Below, piece after piece: positions 46,688 to 57,847 of a stretch of 64,000 bases of DNA. The notes under the pieces are model-generated. The model saw only the letters and a list, made by a program, of their open reading frames with translations. It was not told the DNA's origin and ran no database searches. This DNA comes from Lytechinus pictus (Eukaryota > Echinodermata > Echinoidea > Temnopleuroida > Toxopneustidae): NCBI RefSeq assembly GCF_037042905.1, contig NC_087259.1:19261501-19325500 (forward strand), given 5' to 3'. Position 1 is the stretch's first letter. Each line of letters opens with the position of its first letter. A program made the translations under genes and the position numbers.

Positions 46688-47339
46688 GTGCATGTTAGAC
46701 CCATAACTGCTCAAAAACGTGAATTCAGCATGTACAAATACAATGCAAATCGTGTATGTAGCCAAAATTCATAAATGTAATTATTTCTACTTTTAATGAT
46801 TAAACTTAATTTTGTCTTGTTTATGATCAGAATTAAGTCTGCAACAATTTCCATTGAAAAAACCATTAAAAAAAACAAAAAGTCGAGAAACAAAGAAATA
46901 CATAAAAAATAAAACAAACAATAAAATACATAAGAAAAAAATTGTGATACCAGATTCTTTTTAAAGTACATTTGATTGGGATCCTACAAAGAGTCTGTGA
47001 ATAAAAAATTAGCAGTTTTGGGGCCATGTGATAGTTGATTAGAGGAAATGTTTCATTTCATGCATAAATTAGCATAATTACATGTAATTCATTAAATAAA
47101 AAATCTAATAATTAAAAAACTAGAAATTTGACCTGTCCAAAGGACACAGATGTCCCCGCGCAGAAAACAATATGCATATATATAATGAACAAATTTAGAC
47201 CTTTGACCTAAAGACTCACCCTTTTCATAATAATCTTTGACAGAAAATATGACAGTCAGGTCATTTGATGTGACCTGACTGTAATTTGGTGTCATCTACT
47301 CAGACACCATACATTTTTAAAATCTGGTTAATGTATAAC

Positions 47340-48047
47340 TTACATGTACCTTTACGAGTGCTAAAATTTCTCATTAATTCTGTAACCGACACAACCAACA
47401 CAAGAGCTAATTTGGTTAGATGGGGTAAATCTGTTACAAACAGATGTAAACATTGTAAAGGTATCGAAACAATAAATCATGTCTTGAATAGCTGCCCTAC
47501 CTTCCTCTCACAGGGCCGCTATACATGGCGCCATAACAATATTTTGAAATACTTTGTACGTCTGGCTACAGAAAACACAATTGATAAACCCGAACTGCAA
47601 ATCTTTCACGACATCCCGAACATGAATGGTTATTCTCCGGCCTCGATCATCCCCATGTCATGCACCCAAACGAATTTAAGACCAGATCTTTGTATCTTAA
47701 ATGAACGTAGCAAAATATTATTAATTTTAGAACTAACCGTCCCTTTCGAACTTGCAATTGACAGAGCGCACCAATACATAACAGAAAAGTACACTGCCTA
47801 GATTACCGACATTGAGAATAATGGCTACCTAGTAGATTTCCTAGCAATTGAAATTGGTTCAAGAGGTTTTCTTTCCAAAGAAAACACCCAACGAATCAAA
47901 TATTTCTTTTCTTTTCTTGAGGTCAGACGTACAAAATATTCTTCGATTAGAGATAATTTGAGTAAAATGGCGGTTGTTTCATCTTTCTCAATATATTGTG
48001 CAAAGGACGAATCCATCTGGGGCGACTACAATCTTTTGGAGCAATAA
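47340..48047 (+). pseudogene. 3' end of a restriction-like-endonuclease LINE
   Basis: After a short lead (LINSVTDTTNTRANLVRWGK) the frame has a CCHC-type knuckle, CKHC then INHVLNSCP, followed by RYTWRHNNILKYF. Next comes RPDLCILNERSKILLILELT with VPFE, the PD..(D/E) pattern of the restriction-like endonuclease found at the C-terminus of R2/NeSL/R4-type LINEs. A single in-frame TAG at 47799-47801 interrupts KYTA*ITDIENNGY; the frame then stays open to TAA at 48045-48047. The reverse transcriptase is absent, so this is a 5'-truncated, inactive copy. It sits inside the tandem-repeat element, whose sequence breaks near 47336 and resumes near 52003. Which RLE clade it belongs to cannot be settled here. 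Confidence 0.7.
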
Positions 48048-48231
48048 CTGTTGTTCATTATTTCCGATCTCTCTCTCTCTCCCTCTCCAATCTCTCTCTC
48101 TTCTCCCCTCTCTCTCTCTTTCCTTTTTCTATTCCCCCACTCTTCTCTCCTCATTCCATCTCCATTCCTCTTTCTCTTTCCTTCTTTCCTTTCTATTGCT
48201 TTCCCTTTCTTCTCTCTAAGTCTATAATGTA
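48048..48231. repeat. CT-rich microsatellite in the LINE 3' region
   Basis: A run of TCTCTCTCTCTCC-type sequence from about 48068 to 48222, probably part of the LINE 3' untranslated region. Confidence 0.6.
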
Positions 48232-49090
48232 GGGGAAGGCAGGGTAAGTTGTGACACTTTTTGCATTTTGCATGTTAGAATTGATATGACCAATAATATT
48301 GTAGAAATAAGTACCTTGCCTTTCAATTTGATTCTTGGGAAATATTTTTCACCTATATATAACTTTCTACCCCCACACTTAAAGTCAATGTGACCTTTGA
48401 AAAAACGATGTCAAATGGCTCAACTTGCCCCATATATGGGGTAAGTTGTGCCCCCCTCTGGGGTAAGTTGAGCCACAAAAACTATGTACAAAATCTATGC
48501 GGGGAGAACCAGCATGTCATTTTTTTTATTTAAAGTCTTTTCACTTGCTTATTCGCTGTAAATACTAACATCCTCTATAAGTAAAAGAACTGTCATGTGA
48601 ATTTGCTCCTTTCTGCCTGCATATCAATGGCTTGTTAAGGTTTGTTTGCTTTTCTTATACATTACCATAAGAATTACCATGGCTCAACTTGCCCCATGTT
48701 GGTTGGCTCAATTTACCCCATTCCGAACTTCATGCAATATTTTCACATCCACACATTTTTTATGCATCCATCTTGTAAAAGACCATGACAAGAATGAGAA
48801 TCTATACCTGGAATAACAATATTGTTCTTATTTCTTTATTATATTTAAAGACGTGTGTGTGTAAAAAGCAATGATCTATTTCACACCCTTTTTTACTTTT
48901 TTGGCTGAAATTTGTATTTTTCCCTCTAAAAAAGTACTTTTTGTTTCAAAGTTGAAAACAATGTGGTGGGGTTAAGGGTTATGTAATGGGTCATCAATAC
49001 ATGACACCACCATAATGTCTGACTCATTCATTATTGGCCTGGGGGTGGTGGCTCAACTTGCCCCTATGCTCAACTTACCCCGCCTTCCCC
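48232..49090. mobile_element. TA-flanked element with GGGGAAGGC inverted ends
   Basis: GGGGAAGGCAGGGTAAGTTG at the left is the inverse of CAACTTACCCCGCCTTCCCC at the right with one mismatch. TA lies on both sides (48230-48231, 49091-49092). Inside, GGGTAAGTTGAGCCA and TGGCTCAACTTGCCCC recur as subterminal repeats. 859 bp and no transposase frame, so non-autonomous. Confidence 0.8.
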
Positions 49091-49481
49091 TACACGTTGA
49101 AGTTTAGATATTATATTGATATCGATGACATGGTATACAGTTTGTTTATTATCCATAATTTTTTTTATCTTAATAGATTTAGTATTGTGGTCGGAATTAC
49201 TCCTGATATTTGTTTATGCTTATTTGCAAACTTAGTATAAATGTATATGTGTGTGTGAGTACATTTCTTTTTCTCTCGTTTTCTAATATTTACCCTAACT
49301 TTTGGCTGTTATTTATCATTTCACATATAAGTTATGTACCTGTTACTTACATCGAAATTGTACATTAAGTTTTATTCTACTGCCCTGCATCGACAGTAAT
49401 GCGTCATGACCTGGGCCTATCTTTATCTCTATTATGTCTTTGTATTTACTTTGTATATTTCTTTCCTTTATTGTGACTTCA
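49091..49481 (+). other. Probable continuation of LINE 3' untranslated region
   Basis: AT-rich, with no unit of the surrounding tandem repeat, which resumes only near 52003. It therefore most likely belongs to the RLE LINE insertion. Confidence 0.35.
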
Positions 49482-51977
49482 GAAGCAGGCCTCTCGATTA
49501 ACTTTAATTTTTGGAAGTCAGCCGGGCACCCTGGACTGAACTTTAGGTGGTCAAATGGCAGTTTAGGTGGTCATCACATGTATGCATATTGAAAATATTG
49601 TATCATGACAAATTGTAAAGTATCAACTCTGTATGTGTTAGTTTGCTGCGAAACACTACATTACTGGTGGAACCTTTCTGTGGATTAAAAAGGAAAAACT
49701 CAAGCCTTTGTTTCAAAGGAGATTTTTAAAAATTACTCATGATCCTTTTCACACCTTTGTTTTACTTGAGACTTGTTCATTTTTAGACTTAAAGTTAGAG
49801 GTACGTTTTAAAATGAACAAGGGTCAATGACATTTCCTGAAATAAAAGCACAACACCCTCACCAACACTGAGGGAAACCATGCATAATAAAATGAATACA
49901 ACTTCACCAAACTGAAATTGGAAAGAACATCATTCAATTCACATTTGATCATGGTTATGATAAATTTATTGTCAAAATATCACACCAAGTTAACAGTCAT
50001 TGCCGCGGAAATGTTGAAGTGCACTCACTCCATAAAGTGAATCAAACCAAGACTTGTTGTTATGATTTGGTCTGTCACATGTGTAAACTATTTTTTCCTT
50101 TTTTTAAATGTACTAACTTGATATAAAAGCTTCACTTTCAGCCCCCCCACTTTCAGCCCCCCCCCTTTCCTCCCCCCCCCCCTCTCCCCCTCTGTCCATT
50201 TTCTCTTTCTCTCTGTCCATGTTTCTCTCTCTCTCTCTGTGTAACTGTCTCTCTCTGTCCCTGTCCATTCTCTCTGTTACTCTCTCTAAGGTAAACTCTG
50301 AGTCTCTGTGCTTAATTTGTTTTCTTTTAATGCATGACTCCTGTACTCATAGTTTGTTTTTGGATATCATATTAGTATTTTAATTTTGCATTATGTAATT
50401 ATTTATGATGTTTATGTAATGTTTATATTTTTGATTTGTAAAAGATTCCACAATTCAGCCTCTGGCTGCAAAAGCATTTATAGCAACTTTTCATGAAATG
50501 GGCCCCAGAAGTATACATTACAAAAAGAGTGGGAACAAAACCACGAGGCTTGGATGAGGCAAAAATAAACAAGTGATCATGTCGTTTAGGCCTGGGACGA
50601 ATGTCATTTTTACCATTCGATTATTTCCTGAAAAAACAATCGAATGATTCGAGTGTTCGTCAGGAATCACGTCTTCTAAAATCGCAAAAGTTGACCTAGT
50701 TATTAGTGACCAAAAATGCAGAAAATCTACAACTCTCAATGCCACACTTATACAACAACTGGACCTCACTGCATTGAACATCAAGGGTCTGTTTCTCACA
50801 AATGAAAGTATGACTATTTATTCCCCCTTTGATTTCTTTGACTATGTCAAAAGAAATTACATGAAATAACTTTCAGTTTATTGTTTCAATTTAAAAAATT
50901 TCCTGAATCAATGCTGTTATACACCCCCGCATATGAATGAATCAGTCCAGATCATTGTTCACAGCTCAGTCCAAAGTCAAATTACGTCTTTTTTGTCTCC
51001 AATTCACAGTAAACAATTCATTCACGCCATATTCTTGTGACAGAGACACTTTTTTTGGGGAAAAAATTCATCCCTTGCCTACGTGCCATACCCAAGCTTG
51101 TTGCACTGCCCACGATGCTACACACTGTATTATAAAAAAAAGTAATTGCAAAATATTATTCAATTAAAAAATCAAAATTCCTAAGTTCCAAATTAAATTT
51201 TTTGATAATTTGAACCTATAACTGGGTCTATATTTGGAGACTAGTCGAGACATGGAATGAATAGGCGAAGGGTACGTGTTGGAATGTTATTTTTAGGCCT
51301 CTGGGGAAAATTGGTGTGCCTGTGTATGGGGGAGGGGGTAATACAGATTGCTTTGCTTTGTTTTGAAACATGAAAGGGTTCCCGCATTCAATGATTCCAA
51401 CCCCTATCTTTCTCCTCCCCCCTCCCCCTCTCTCACACACGCACACAGGTGGGGAGGGGTTGATTTTTTTTCTCTGAAGTTATGACCTTTTCTGATAATG
51501 GTCACACGTGCGCTTGAAAGCAACTCCCATCAGTGGAACGCTGGCCAATCACAGATCAGCAATTAGCTGTTCTGTGTGTGTTCTATTTTAAGACGCACAT
51601 GTACACTGTGTATCGAGGGGAAGGCCGGATGGGTTAAAATTTATTCTGAGCTCTTTGAAGTTGGTTTAACAGTGAATACAATACAGTCATTGTACATTTT
51701 TTTGACAAATTGCCTCTGTATCTTTTTCAAACCTGTATCAAGTATTTTAATGCAATTGTTATCATTGTTGTAAGCACTTTAAGCAACAAAATATAAGTTT
51801 AAACGCTCTGCATGAGAGAGGTTTCATTCGTTTTAGACCTACTCATTTTCGGTTTTAATTCTACATTTATTTTTTCTGGTGGTCAGCCCGGGCACTATTA
51901 CCCGACTTTTAGGGTGCCCGACTGAGCTTTAGGCGGTCAATTGCCCCCGGACCGCCACCAATTTCGAGCCCTGCTTC
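49482..51977. mobile_element. hAT-like element with GAAGCAGGGCTCGAAATT ends
   Basis: GAAGCAGGCCTCTCGATT at the left and AATTTCGAGCCCTGCTTC at the right are nearly inverse, and both sides carry CGGGCACCCT and TTTAGGTGGTCAA-type subterminal text in opposite orientation. CAGGGCTCGAAATT-like ends are known from hAT elements. No matching 8-bp target duplication is obvious. A pyrimidine-rich block lies at 50140-50290, and no transposase frame is seen. Confidence 0.45.
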
Positions 51978-52002
51978 AATAAAGTGATATCAAATTAAAC
52001 AA

Positions 52003-53060
52003 ATTCCAAAGTTATCTTGCGGAAACCAACTCACATATATAATGAGCTGTGACCTTTGACCTGCGGACTCCAAATTCGAACTTAGCCTGTATTTTGTTGT
52101 CATCTACCTACACACCCTGATTTGTTTAAATCCGTTGAATATTTCATAAGTTGTCATTCGGAAACCAACTCGAATATTTAATAAGCTGTGACCTTTGACC
52201 TGTGGACTCCAAATTTGAACTTAGCCTGTATTTTGGTGTCATCTACCTAAGCACCAAAATTTTTTTAATCCCTTGAATATTTCATAAGTTATCATGCGGA
52301 AACCAACTCGCATATTTAATGAGGAAACCAACTCGCATATATTTAATGAGCTGTAGCCTTTGACCTGCGGACTCCGAATTCAAACTTAGCCTGTATTTTG
52401 GTGTCATCTACCTAAGCACCAAAACTTTTGTTAATTCCTTGAATATTTCATAAGTTATCATGTGGAAACCAACTCGCATATTTAATGAGGGAACCAACTC
52501 GCATATTTAATGAGTTGTGATCTTTGACTTTTGACCTGCGAACTCCGAATTCGAACTTAGCCTGTATTTTGGAATCATCTACCTACACACCAAATTTTTT
52601 TTTAATCCGTTGAATATTTCATAAGTTATCATGCGGAAACCAACTCGCATATTTAATGAGCTGTGACCTTTGACCTGCGGACTCCGAATTCGAACTAAGC
52701 CTGTATTTTGGTGTCAGCTACCTAAGCACCAAAATTTTTTTAATCCCTTCAATATTTCATAAGTTATCATGCGGAAACCAACTCGCATATATTTAATGAG
52801 CTGTAGCCTTTGACCTGCGGACTCCGAATTCAAACTTAGCCTGTATTTTGGTGTCATCTACCTAAGCACCAAAATTTTTGTTAATTCCTTGAATATTTCA
52901 TAAGTTATCATGCGGAAACCAACTCGCATATTTAATGAGCTGTGACCTTTGACCTGCGGTCTCGGAATTCGAACTTAGCCTGCATTTTGGTGTCATCTAC
53001 CTACACACCAACAATTTTTTAAATCCACTAAATATATTTCGAGTTATTGTGCGGAAACCA
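52003..53060. repeat. Tandem array of about 140-bp units
   Basis: About eight units begin near GCGGAAACCAACTCGCATAT and run through GAGCTGTGACCTTTGACCTG, CCGAATTCGAACTTAGCCTG and ATTTTGGTGTCATCTACCTA. Some units carry an extra 25-35 bp partial duplication of the GGAAACCAACTCGCATAT part. Perfect TGACCTTTGACCT occurs at 52050, 52189, 52664 and 52943. Confidence 0.85.
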
Positions 53061-53288
53061 AGTGGGGGGACAGACGGACAGGGGCAACGCTTAATGCCCC
53101 CTCCGGACTTCGTCTGCGGGGGCATAAAAAAATAACCATACAGCCTTGTAGATTTTATCGCACACTACCACCGTGCAAATGTTTGCGGTGCTCATGCAAT
53201 CGAAGGCCGATATCTCAGTGGGGCGGAATCACCCCCCCCCCCCCCCCCGGACTGTGAGATGGGTCCAAATAACCCAGCTCTTTTAGGG

Positions 53289-53500
53289 TTAAATCTATTC
53301 ATTTGCATGAAGAGGGGCCCCATGTCTGCGCACCTACAAATTGAACTGATGATTAACATGAATTTCTTTAAAATTCCATGTAAAACTTCTGTTAATATTA
53401 TTCCTTGAATTCTTGAGCAGGTGTGCAAAATTTGATAAAAAATTGAGCAATATGCATGATATTCTTTCCAGAACAAACTTCCAACATATGATATGCTAAC
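53289..53500 (-). other. Intron 5 sequence next to exon 5
   Basis: About 210 bp between the MITE end and the exon 5 donor. Nothing recognised. Confidence 0.4.
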
Positions 53501-53658
53501 CTGTCCCCTATCCGATTCAAGATATGCTGCTTTATTGCTGTCAAAAGGCAGACGGCAATAGATGTATAGCTGACTGCGAGGAAAGATGATGATTGTTCCA
53601 TCATTCCTGACTTCAAGAGGCTGGTTGTTTTGAAAGATGAATCTGGTATCTGCAAGAA
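53501..53658 (-). CDS. Exon 5: first half of an Ig-like domain
   Basis: 158 bp, phase 1 in and phase 0 out, donor GGACAG|GTTAGC. It reads LADTRFIFQNNQPLEV then GTIIIFPRSQLYIYCRLP, a beta-strand pattern ending in the first Ig cysteine (YIYC). Two acceptors nine bases apart, CATTTCAG|TTCTTGCAG|, both keep the frame, so a three-residue difference (VLAD or D at the start) could arise by alternative splicing. The domain is completed by the next exon across an 8.5-kb intron full of transposons. Ig-like is the best call from the C...W...C pattern of the joined exons, but strand assignment is by eye. Confidence 0.72.
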
Positions 53659-55004
53659 CTGAAATGGATAATGATCAAAGAATGTTACCAATTTACTAAA
53701 CTAATTGAATACAAAAGACTTCTGATGTACTAGGCCCAAGTCATAACCTTTCACTGTGACTGGGGCCCACCAATGACTTTTTGGCAGGGACCGGTGGACC
53801 AGTGAAGTATGTAAGAAATTCATTGTCACCAAAGATCGTGAAAAATAACCAGGTAAAGAACTAAAATCTTACATCTACTGAAAACTCTGACATGATCATA
53901 TTTCAAAGATTTTATCAACTAAAGTATACTCCCGAATTACTTAGCAGAATTACTCAATTTTCTTGCTTGAATTTATTGGTCTGTAATTTTACATTGCATT
54001 AAGGGTGCAGCCATATTTACTGTTGGTTGCCATTCATAAATATGCTGCCAGACCAATGACACAGTGCCACCTCGGGCAAAAAATTATTAGTACTTATAAA
54101 CAAACATGTTAGTGCAAATGCATCAATATCATTTAATATAATGGGCCAATAAATCCAAGCAAGAAAATTGACAAATCCTGAACGGTAATTTTGTTTCCAT
54201 CGTCCCTTTGGTTTATAACATATGAAAGTTTATGGGTCAACTTTCATCAACTACTGTAAACTGACTCACTGTGATCAGTCAAACAGCTTTTCAGTGTTAA
54301 CTTGATTTGAGATATTTTTGAAATATGCTTTCCAAACATTGTTTGTGTATTTTTTAATGCAACCTGTTCTGCATTTTAGCTAATGACATCAATTCCTTTC
54401 TTCAAATTTTGTAATTTTTACAAATTACACATACTTGTGAGTAATTCAAACTGATTCATATGTAAATTTCTCAATTGTGTTCTTTTAGAGAGCTGTAGAA
54501 GAGAAGTTAAATCTTTTTTTTATTATTGTAATCAACTCTATCTGATAAATGCTCTGGTCACAAATATTTAACCCTATATATTCTAACTGGGGGTGCAAGT
54601 TGCCCCCACCCTCCCTGTTAAAAACCTGGATCTGTTAAGATTGCTTAAAATCAATATAATGAGATAGTTCTCAACTTTGGGTTTGAACCAATCTTCATTT
54701 TGAATCAGGGGCAGCACTACAAATGATGCTTCCCTCCCCCTCCCCCCATGCATGAAATTTTCTGAACTGTTTCTGATTGAAACTATAACAGGCAAGAAAA
54801 AAACAGCCCCCCTGTTTAGAATTTAAAATAGTATTTTTCCCCTTTAATTTCAATATAATTTAAGATGTGTTTTATATTTTGCATTGAATTTTATTGCCGT
54901 GCATTTCTCGTTTAAGAGAAGTGTCCTGGGCGTATTGTATTCCTTTAATGTGCAGATTTGCAAATAGAGTGATGTATAAAAAACATATGGATGTAATTAC
55001 TTAC
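53659..55004 (-). other. Intron 4
   Basis: 1346 bp, AT-rich. No exon or bounded element seen. Confidence 0.45.
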
Positions 55005-55226
55005 CACAACTTGGCTCCTGTCCTGTCCACTGTCCATCCAAACATGTTCTATTAGCACTACCACGCAATACATACTGTCCCGGTTGGGAGCAACGAGACA
55101 CTAAAAACGTTCCTTCGGGTATCTCATCGTTAGGGTAGGTGACAAGTTCCTTTGTCTCCTCTCCGTTCACGTACTGACGAACTTGAAAAATGTAACCAGG
55201 TTTGGAACAAAGCCTTTCCATTCTTA
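55005..55226 (-). CDS. Exon 4: sushi-like domain, long first loop
   Basis: 222 bp, phase 1 to 1. Acceptor CCAATTATTACAG|, donor TGTG|GTAAGT. The four cysteines fall in RLCSKPGY, VSRCSQPGQY, NRTCLDGQW and PSCG, with the tryptophan in place. About 32 residues separate the first two cysteines, within the sushi range, and include the acidic, Thr-rich stretch NGEETKELVTYPNDE. One sequon (NRT). The preceding intron is 882 bp. Confidence 0.86.
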
Positions 55227-56108
55227 CTGTAATAATTGGAAATATGAAAATATATAATGCATACATAAATACAAATATATATGTAATGTGACAAGAACTT
55301 GGTGAAATTTGCATAAATTTAACATACATTGTACAGTACATTGTACTTAAATTTGATAGAAAAAACAAGTCTGAAAATCATCTAGAACAGCGCCGATCTA
55401 GAATGACCCCTTTCCTACATTTAAAAGTGTTTTCTATAGCCAAAAAATGTTGAAAAAGTGTGAATGCAGGCTTTAGTCAGAAACGTGTTATCCCCGGTGA
55501 CCGTTTCATGAAAGTCTCATTTCATTCAACAGTTACCATAGTAACAGTGCTTCTCAGCCAATGAAAATCAAGGATGGTTGTCAGATCTGACAACTTTTTC
55601 CAGACAAAAATGTTGATGAAATGCTGCCCTGATTTGCTTGAATTAACCTGCCATATTAATGGGTTGGTTGTGGAGATTTCATAGTGCAAATTCGCTATTG
55701 GCATAGGGAACTAGACCAGCCCCTTTTTGCTATGATTTACCGATAGTTTGATTGAATTCAGCCCACCATTTATTTGAATTAATTTCATAAGATTACATTT
55801 TTCAAGAGAGTAATTGTCAGTCTCAATTTTGTTTGTCTCATGTAATTGGCTATTTATATTGATTAACAAATTCATATCATATTCATGTTTGAATTAAATT
55901 GAGTATCTTCACAATTGTATGAATATCAAGTGAGTTGGTCATCATTCTCAAGATGTGGCGTTGCCAACTTTCATTTTCCCAGAAATAAAAATGTTTCCCA
56001 GAAAAAAAATAATAATACATACAAAATATCGAAAGTAGACATGTATAGGCAAAAGCAATCAGCTATTCAACACCATAAATAGCTATTCAAAAAAAATTAA
56101 ATTCTTAC
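55227..56108 (-). other. Intron 3
   Basis: 882 bp. A fold-back scrap with CAGTTACCATAGTAACAGTG lies near 55531-55555. No exon. Confidence 0.45.
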
Positions 56109-56312
56109 CACATATTGGTACAGAAAGTGACCATACTCCTCCGTCTAAGCATCTTGTATCAACACGACGCTGAGCGTAATAGCCTGGATTACATCCGACA
56201 GAGATCTCTACTTCTCCACCAATGGGCAACCCCTCATTGATGTTTCCCAGATAACCAATAATATGGTATCGTTCTCCATTTAATCTCTCAGGGATATTGC
56301 ATCGCGGAGGGG
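56109..56312 (-). CDS. Exon 3: sushi (CCP) domain
   Basis: 204 bp, phase 1 to 1, with donor TGTG|GTAAGA. Cysteines in PRCNIP, VGCNPGY, TRCLDGGVW and PICG, plus tryptophan, identify a sushi domain. The acceptor is odd: the AG is preceded by a run of ten As rather than pyrimidines, with the nearest pyrimidine tract (ATTTTATTCCTCCTT) ending 12 bases upstream. The reading frame and cysteine spacing nevertheless support this border. The preceding intron is 2340 bp and contains two MITEs. Confidence 0.82.
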
Positions 56313-56931
56313 CTTTTTTTTTTAAGGAGGAATAAAATTGGGATAATTTACTGACTACTGTATCTCGTTAACGGATCACATAATCATCTGATTGTCATAT
56401 ATAACATTTTGCCTGCTAGGTTTCAACTCCCACACATGCTGAGCAGAAATAACCATAATTATGTCCACAAAATTATGCGTATGTTTCCTGTATTCGGGAT
56501 TATTAGAAGATAAACTAAAAACCTATTTATAACATCTCTTTCTGATATATTTTAAAGCATTCTGAGCATGTTTAAATGGAAAGCAAGATGGATTCCTGGG
56601 TGCCAGGTCACTAAAGCTGTTGGTCTGGATTTATTACTAGTCTATTACAGTTCTTGTAGTAAATCAGCAATAATGATAATGTGATATTGGGCCTTTAAGG
56701 ATCTTTATCCTGTGCTTGATGAAACCCAAGGTTGCCAAGTTATTTTCAAATGTCAATTTTTCATCAGCTTTGAAATCAGGATGAAACTGCTCTTCCTGTT
56801 CACCGATTTTGGCAGAGGATTCTTGAATCTTCTGTACTTTAATGATAAAAAACACCTGAGTATGTCAGAATCACCCCCTTTGGAAATAACCTAGCGACAT
56901 TGGTTTTCATAAAGCACAGGGCAAAGATTCT
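56313..56931 (-). other. Intron 2, 3' part
   Basis: AT-rich intronic sequence. A 60-codon plus-strand frame at 56712 has no domain. Confidence 0.4.
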
Positions 56932-57542
56932 TTAAAGGTCAGGTCCACCCCAGAAAAATGTTAATTTAAATAAATAGAGAAAAATCAAACTAGCAGAACG
57001 CTGAAAATTTCATCAAAATCGGATGTAGAATAAGAAAGTTATGGCATTTTAAAGTTTCCCTTATTTTTCACAAAACAGTTATATACACAACTCAGTGACA
57101 TGCAGATGAGTCGGTCGATGATGTCCATCACTCACTATTTCTTTTGTTTTTTATTGTTTGAATTATACAATATTTCATTTTTTACAGATTTGACAATAAG
57201 GACCAACTTGACTTAACCATATAGTATTAAACAATGCTAATCCCACATGTTCAGAGAGGAATTAATCATTGTTTCACTTGACAATGAGGGGAAAATTAGA
57301 ATATTTCACATTTCATATAATGAAATACACAAGAAATAGTGAGTGGATGGCGTCATCAGTCTCCTCATTTGCATACCGACCAGGATGTGCATATAACTGT
57401 TTTGTGAAATTAAGCGAAAGTTTAAAATGTCATAACTTTCTTATTCTACATCTGATTTTGATGAAATTTTCAGTGTTATGCTTGTTGTATTTTTCTCTTT
57501 TTATTCAAATCAACTTTTTGTCGGGGTGGACTTGTCCTTTAA
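56932..57542. mobile_element. TTAA-flanked MITE, family 1, full copy
   Basis: TTAA at 56932-56935 and 57539-57542 flanks AGGTCAGGTCCACCCC and GGGGTGGACTTGTCCT. The terminal arms pair for about 200 bp. It is the cleanest copy in the window for defining the family. Confidence 0.85.
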
Positions 57543-57847
57543 GCTACTAAGAACCAGAAGCCCCCTCAAGTCCTCAACAACTCATATCTAGCCAGGTTCC
57601 TAACCCATAATGCATCATTCTGGGCAGTGTAGTCTAGTAATATAAACCCACTTGAATGGTAACACACTAATTCAATACTCATTACATTCAAACCACAACA
57701 ATTATGCTAACAAGGAGCTACAAGCACATACTTTTCCTGTTGAGAATTTTGTTTTTTTAAACGAATAAATTTCTAGCTTAATTTATCCTCTGTATTACTA
57801 CTAGTTGTCTGAAAGGTACATTCAAAGACTAGCTCCTTATGAACACA

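Larger units (their letters stand above)
47120..53125. mobile_element. 6-kb array-bearing insertion containing other elements
   Basis: The host MITE stops at ATTAAAAAA (about 47111-47119) and resumes at AAAAAAATAACCATACAG (from about 53126), so an A-rich target duplication is possible. The left end carries GGACACAGATGTCCCCGCGC and the right end CTTCGTCTGCGGGGGCAT, loosely inverse. Near its left end is one unit of the 52-kb tandem repeat, and the rest of that array is at the right, split by the LINE and hAT-like insertion. Confidence 0.6.
45951..53288 (-). mobile_element. CCCTAA/TTAGGG MITE, inverted copy broken by two insertions
   Basis: The three surviving parts are 45951-46070, 46688-47119 and 53126-53288. 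They match, in inverse orientation and correct order, the continuous copy at 34473-35246: ACTTTTTACTTTCAAATCTTGC, then ATAAATTAGCATAATTACATG, then CCATACAGCCTTGTAGATTT and CTTTTAGGG|TTAA. The gaps are a family 1 MITE and a 6-kb element. Confidence 0.75.
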
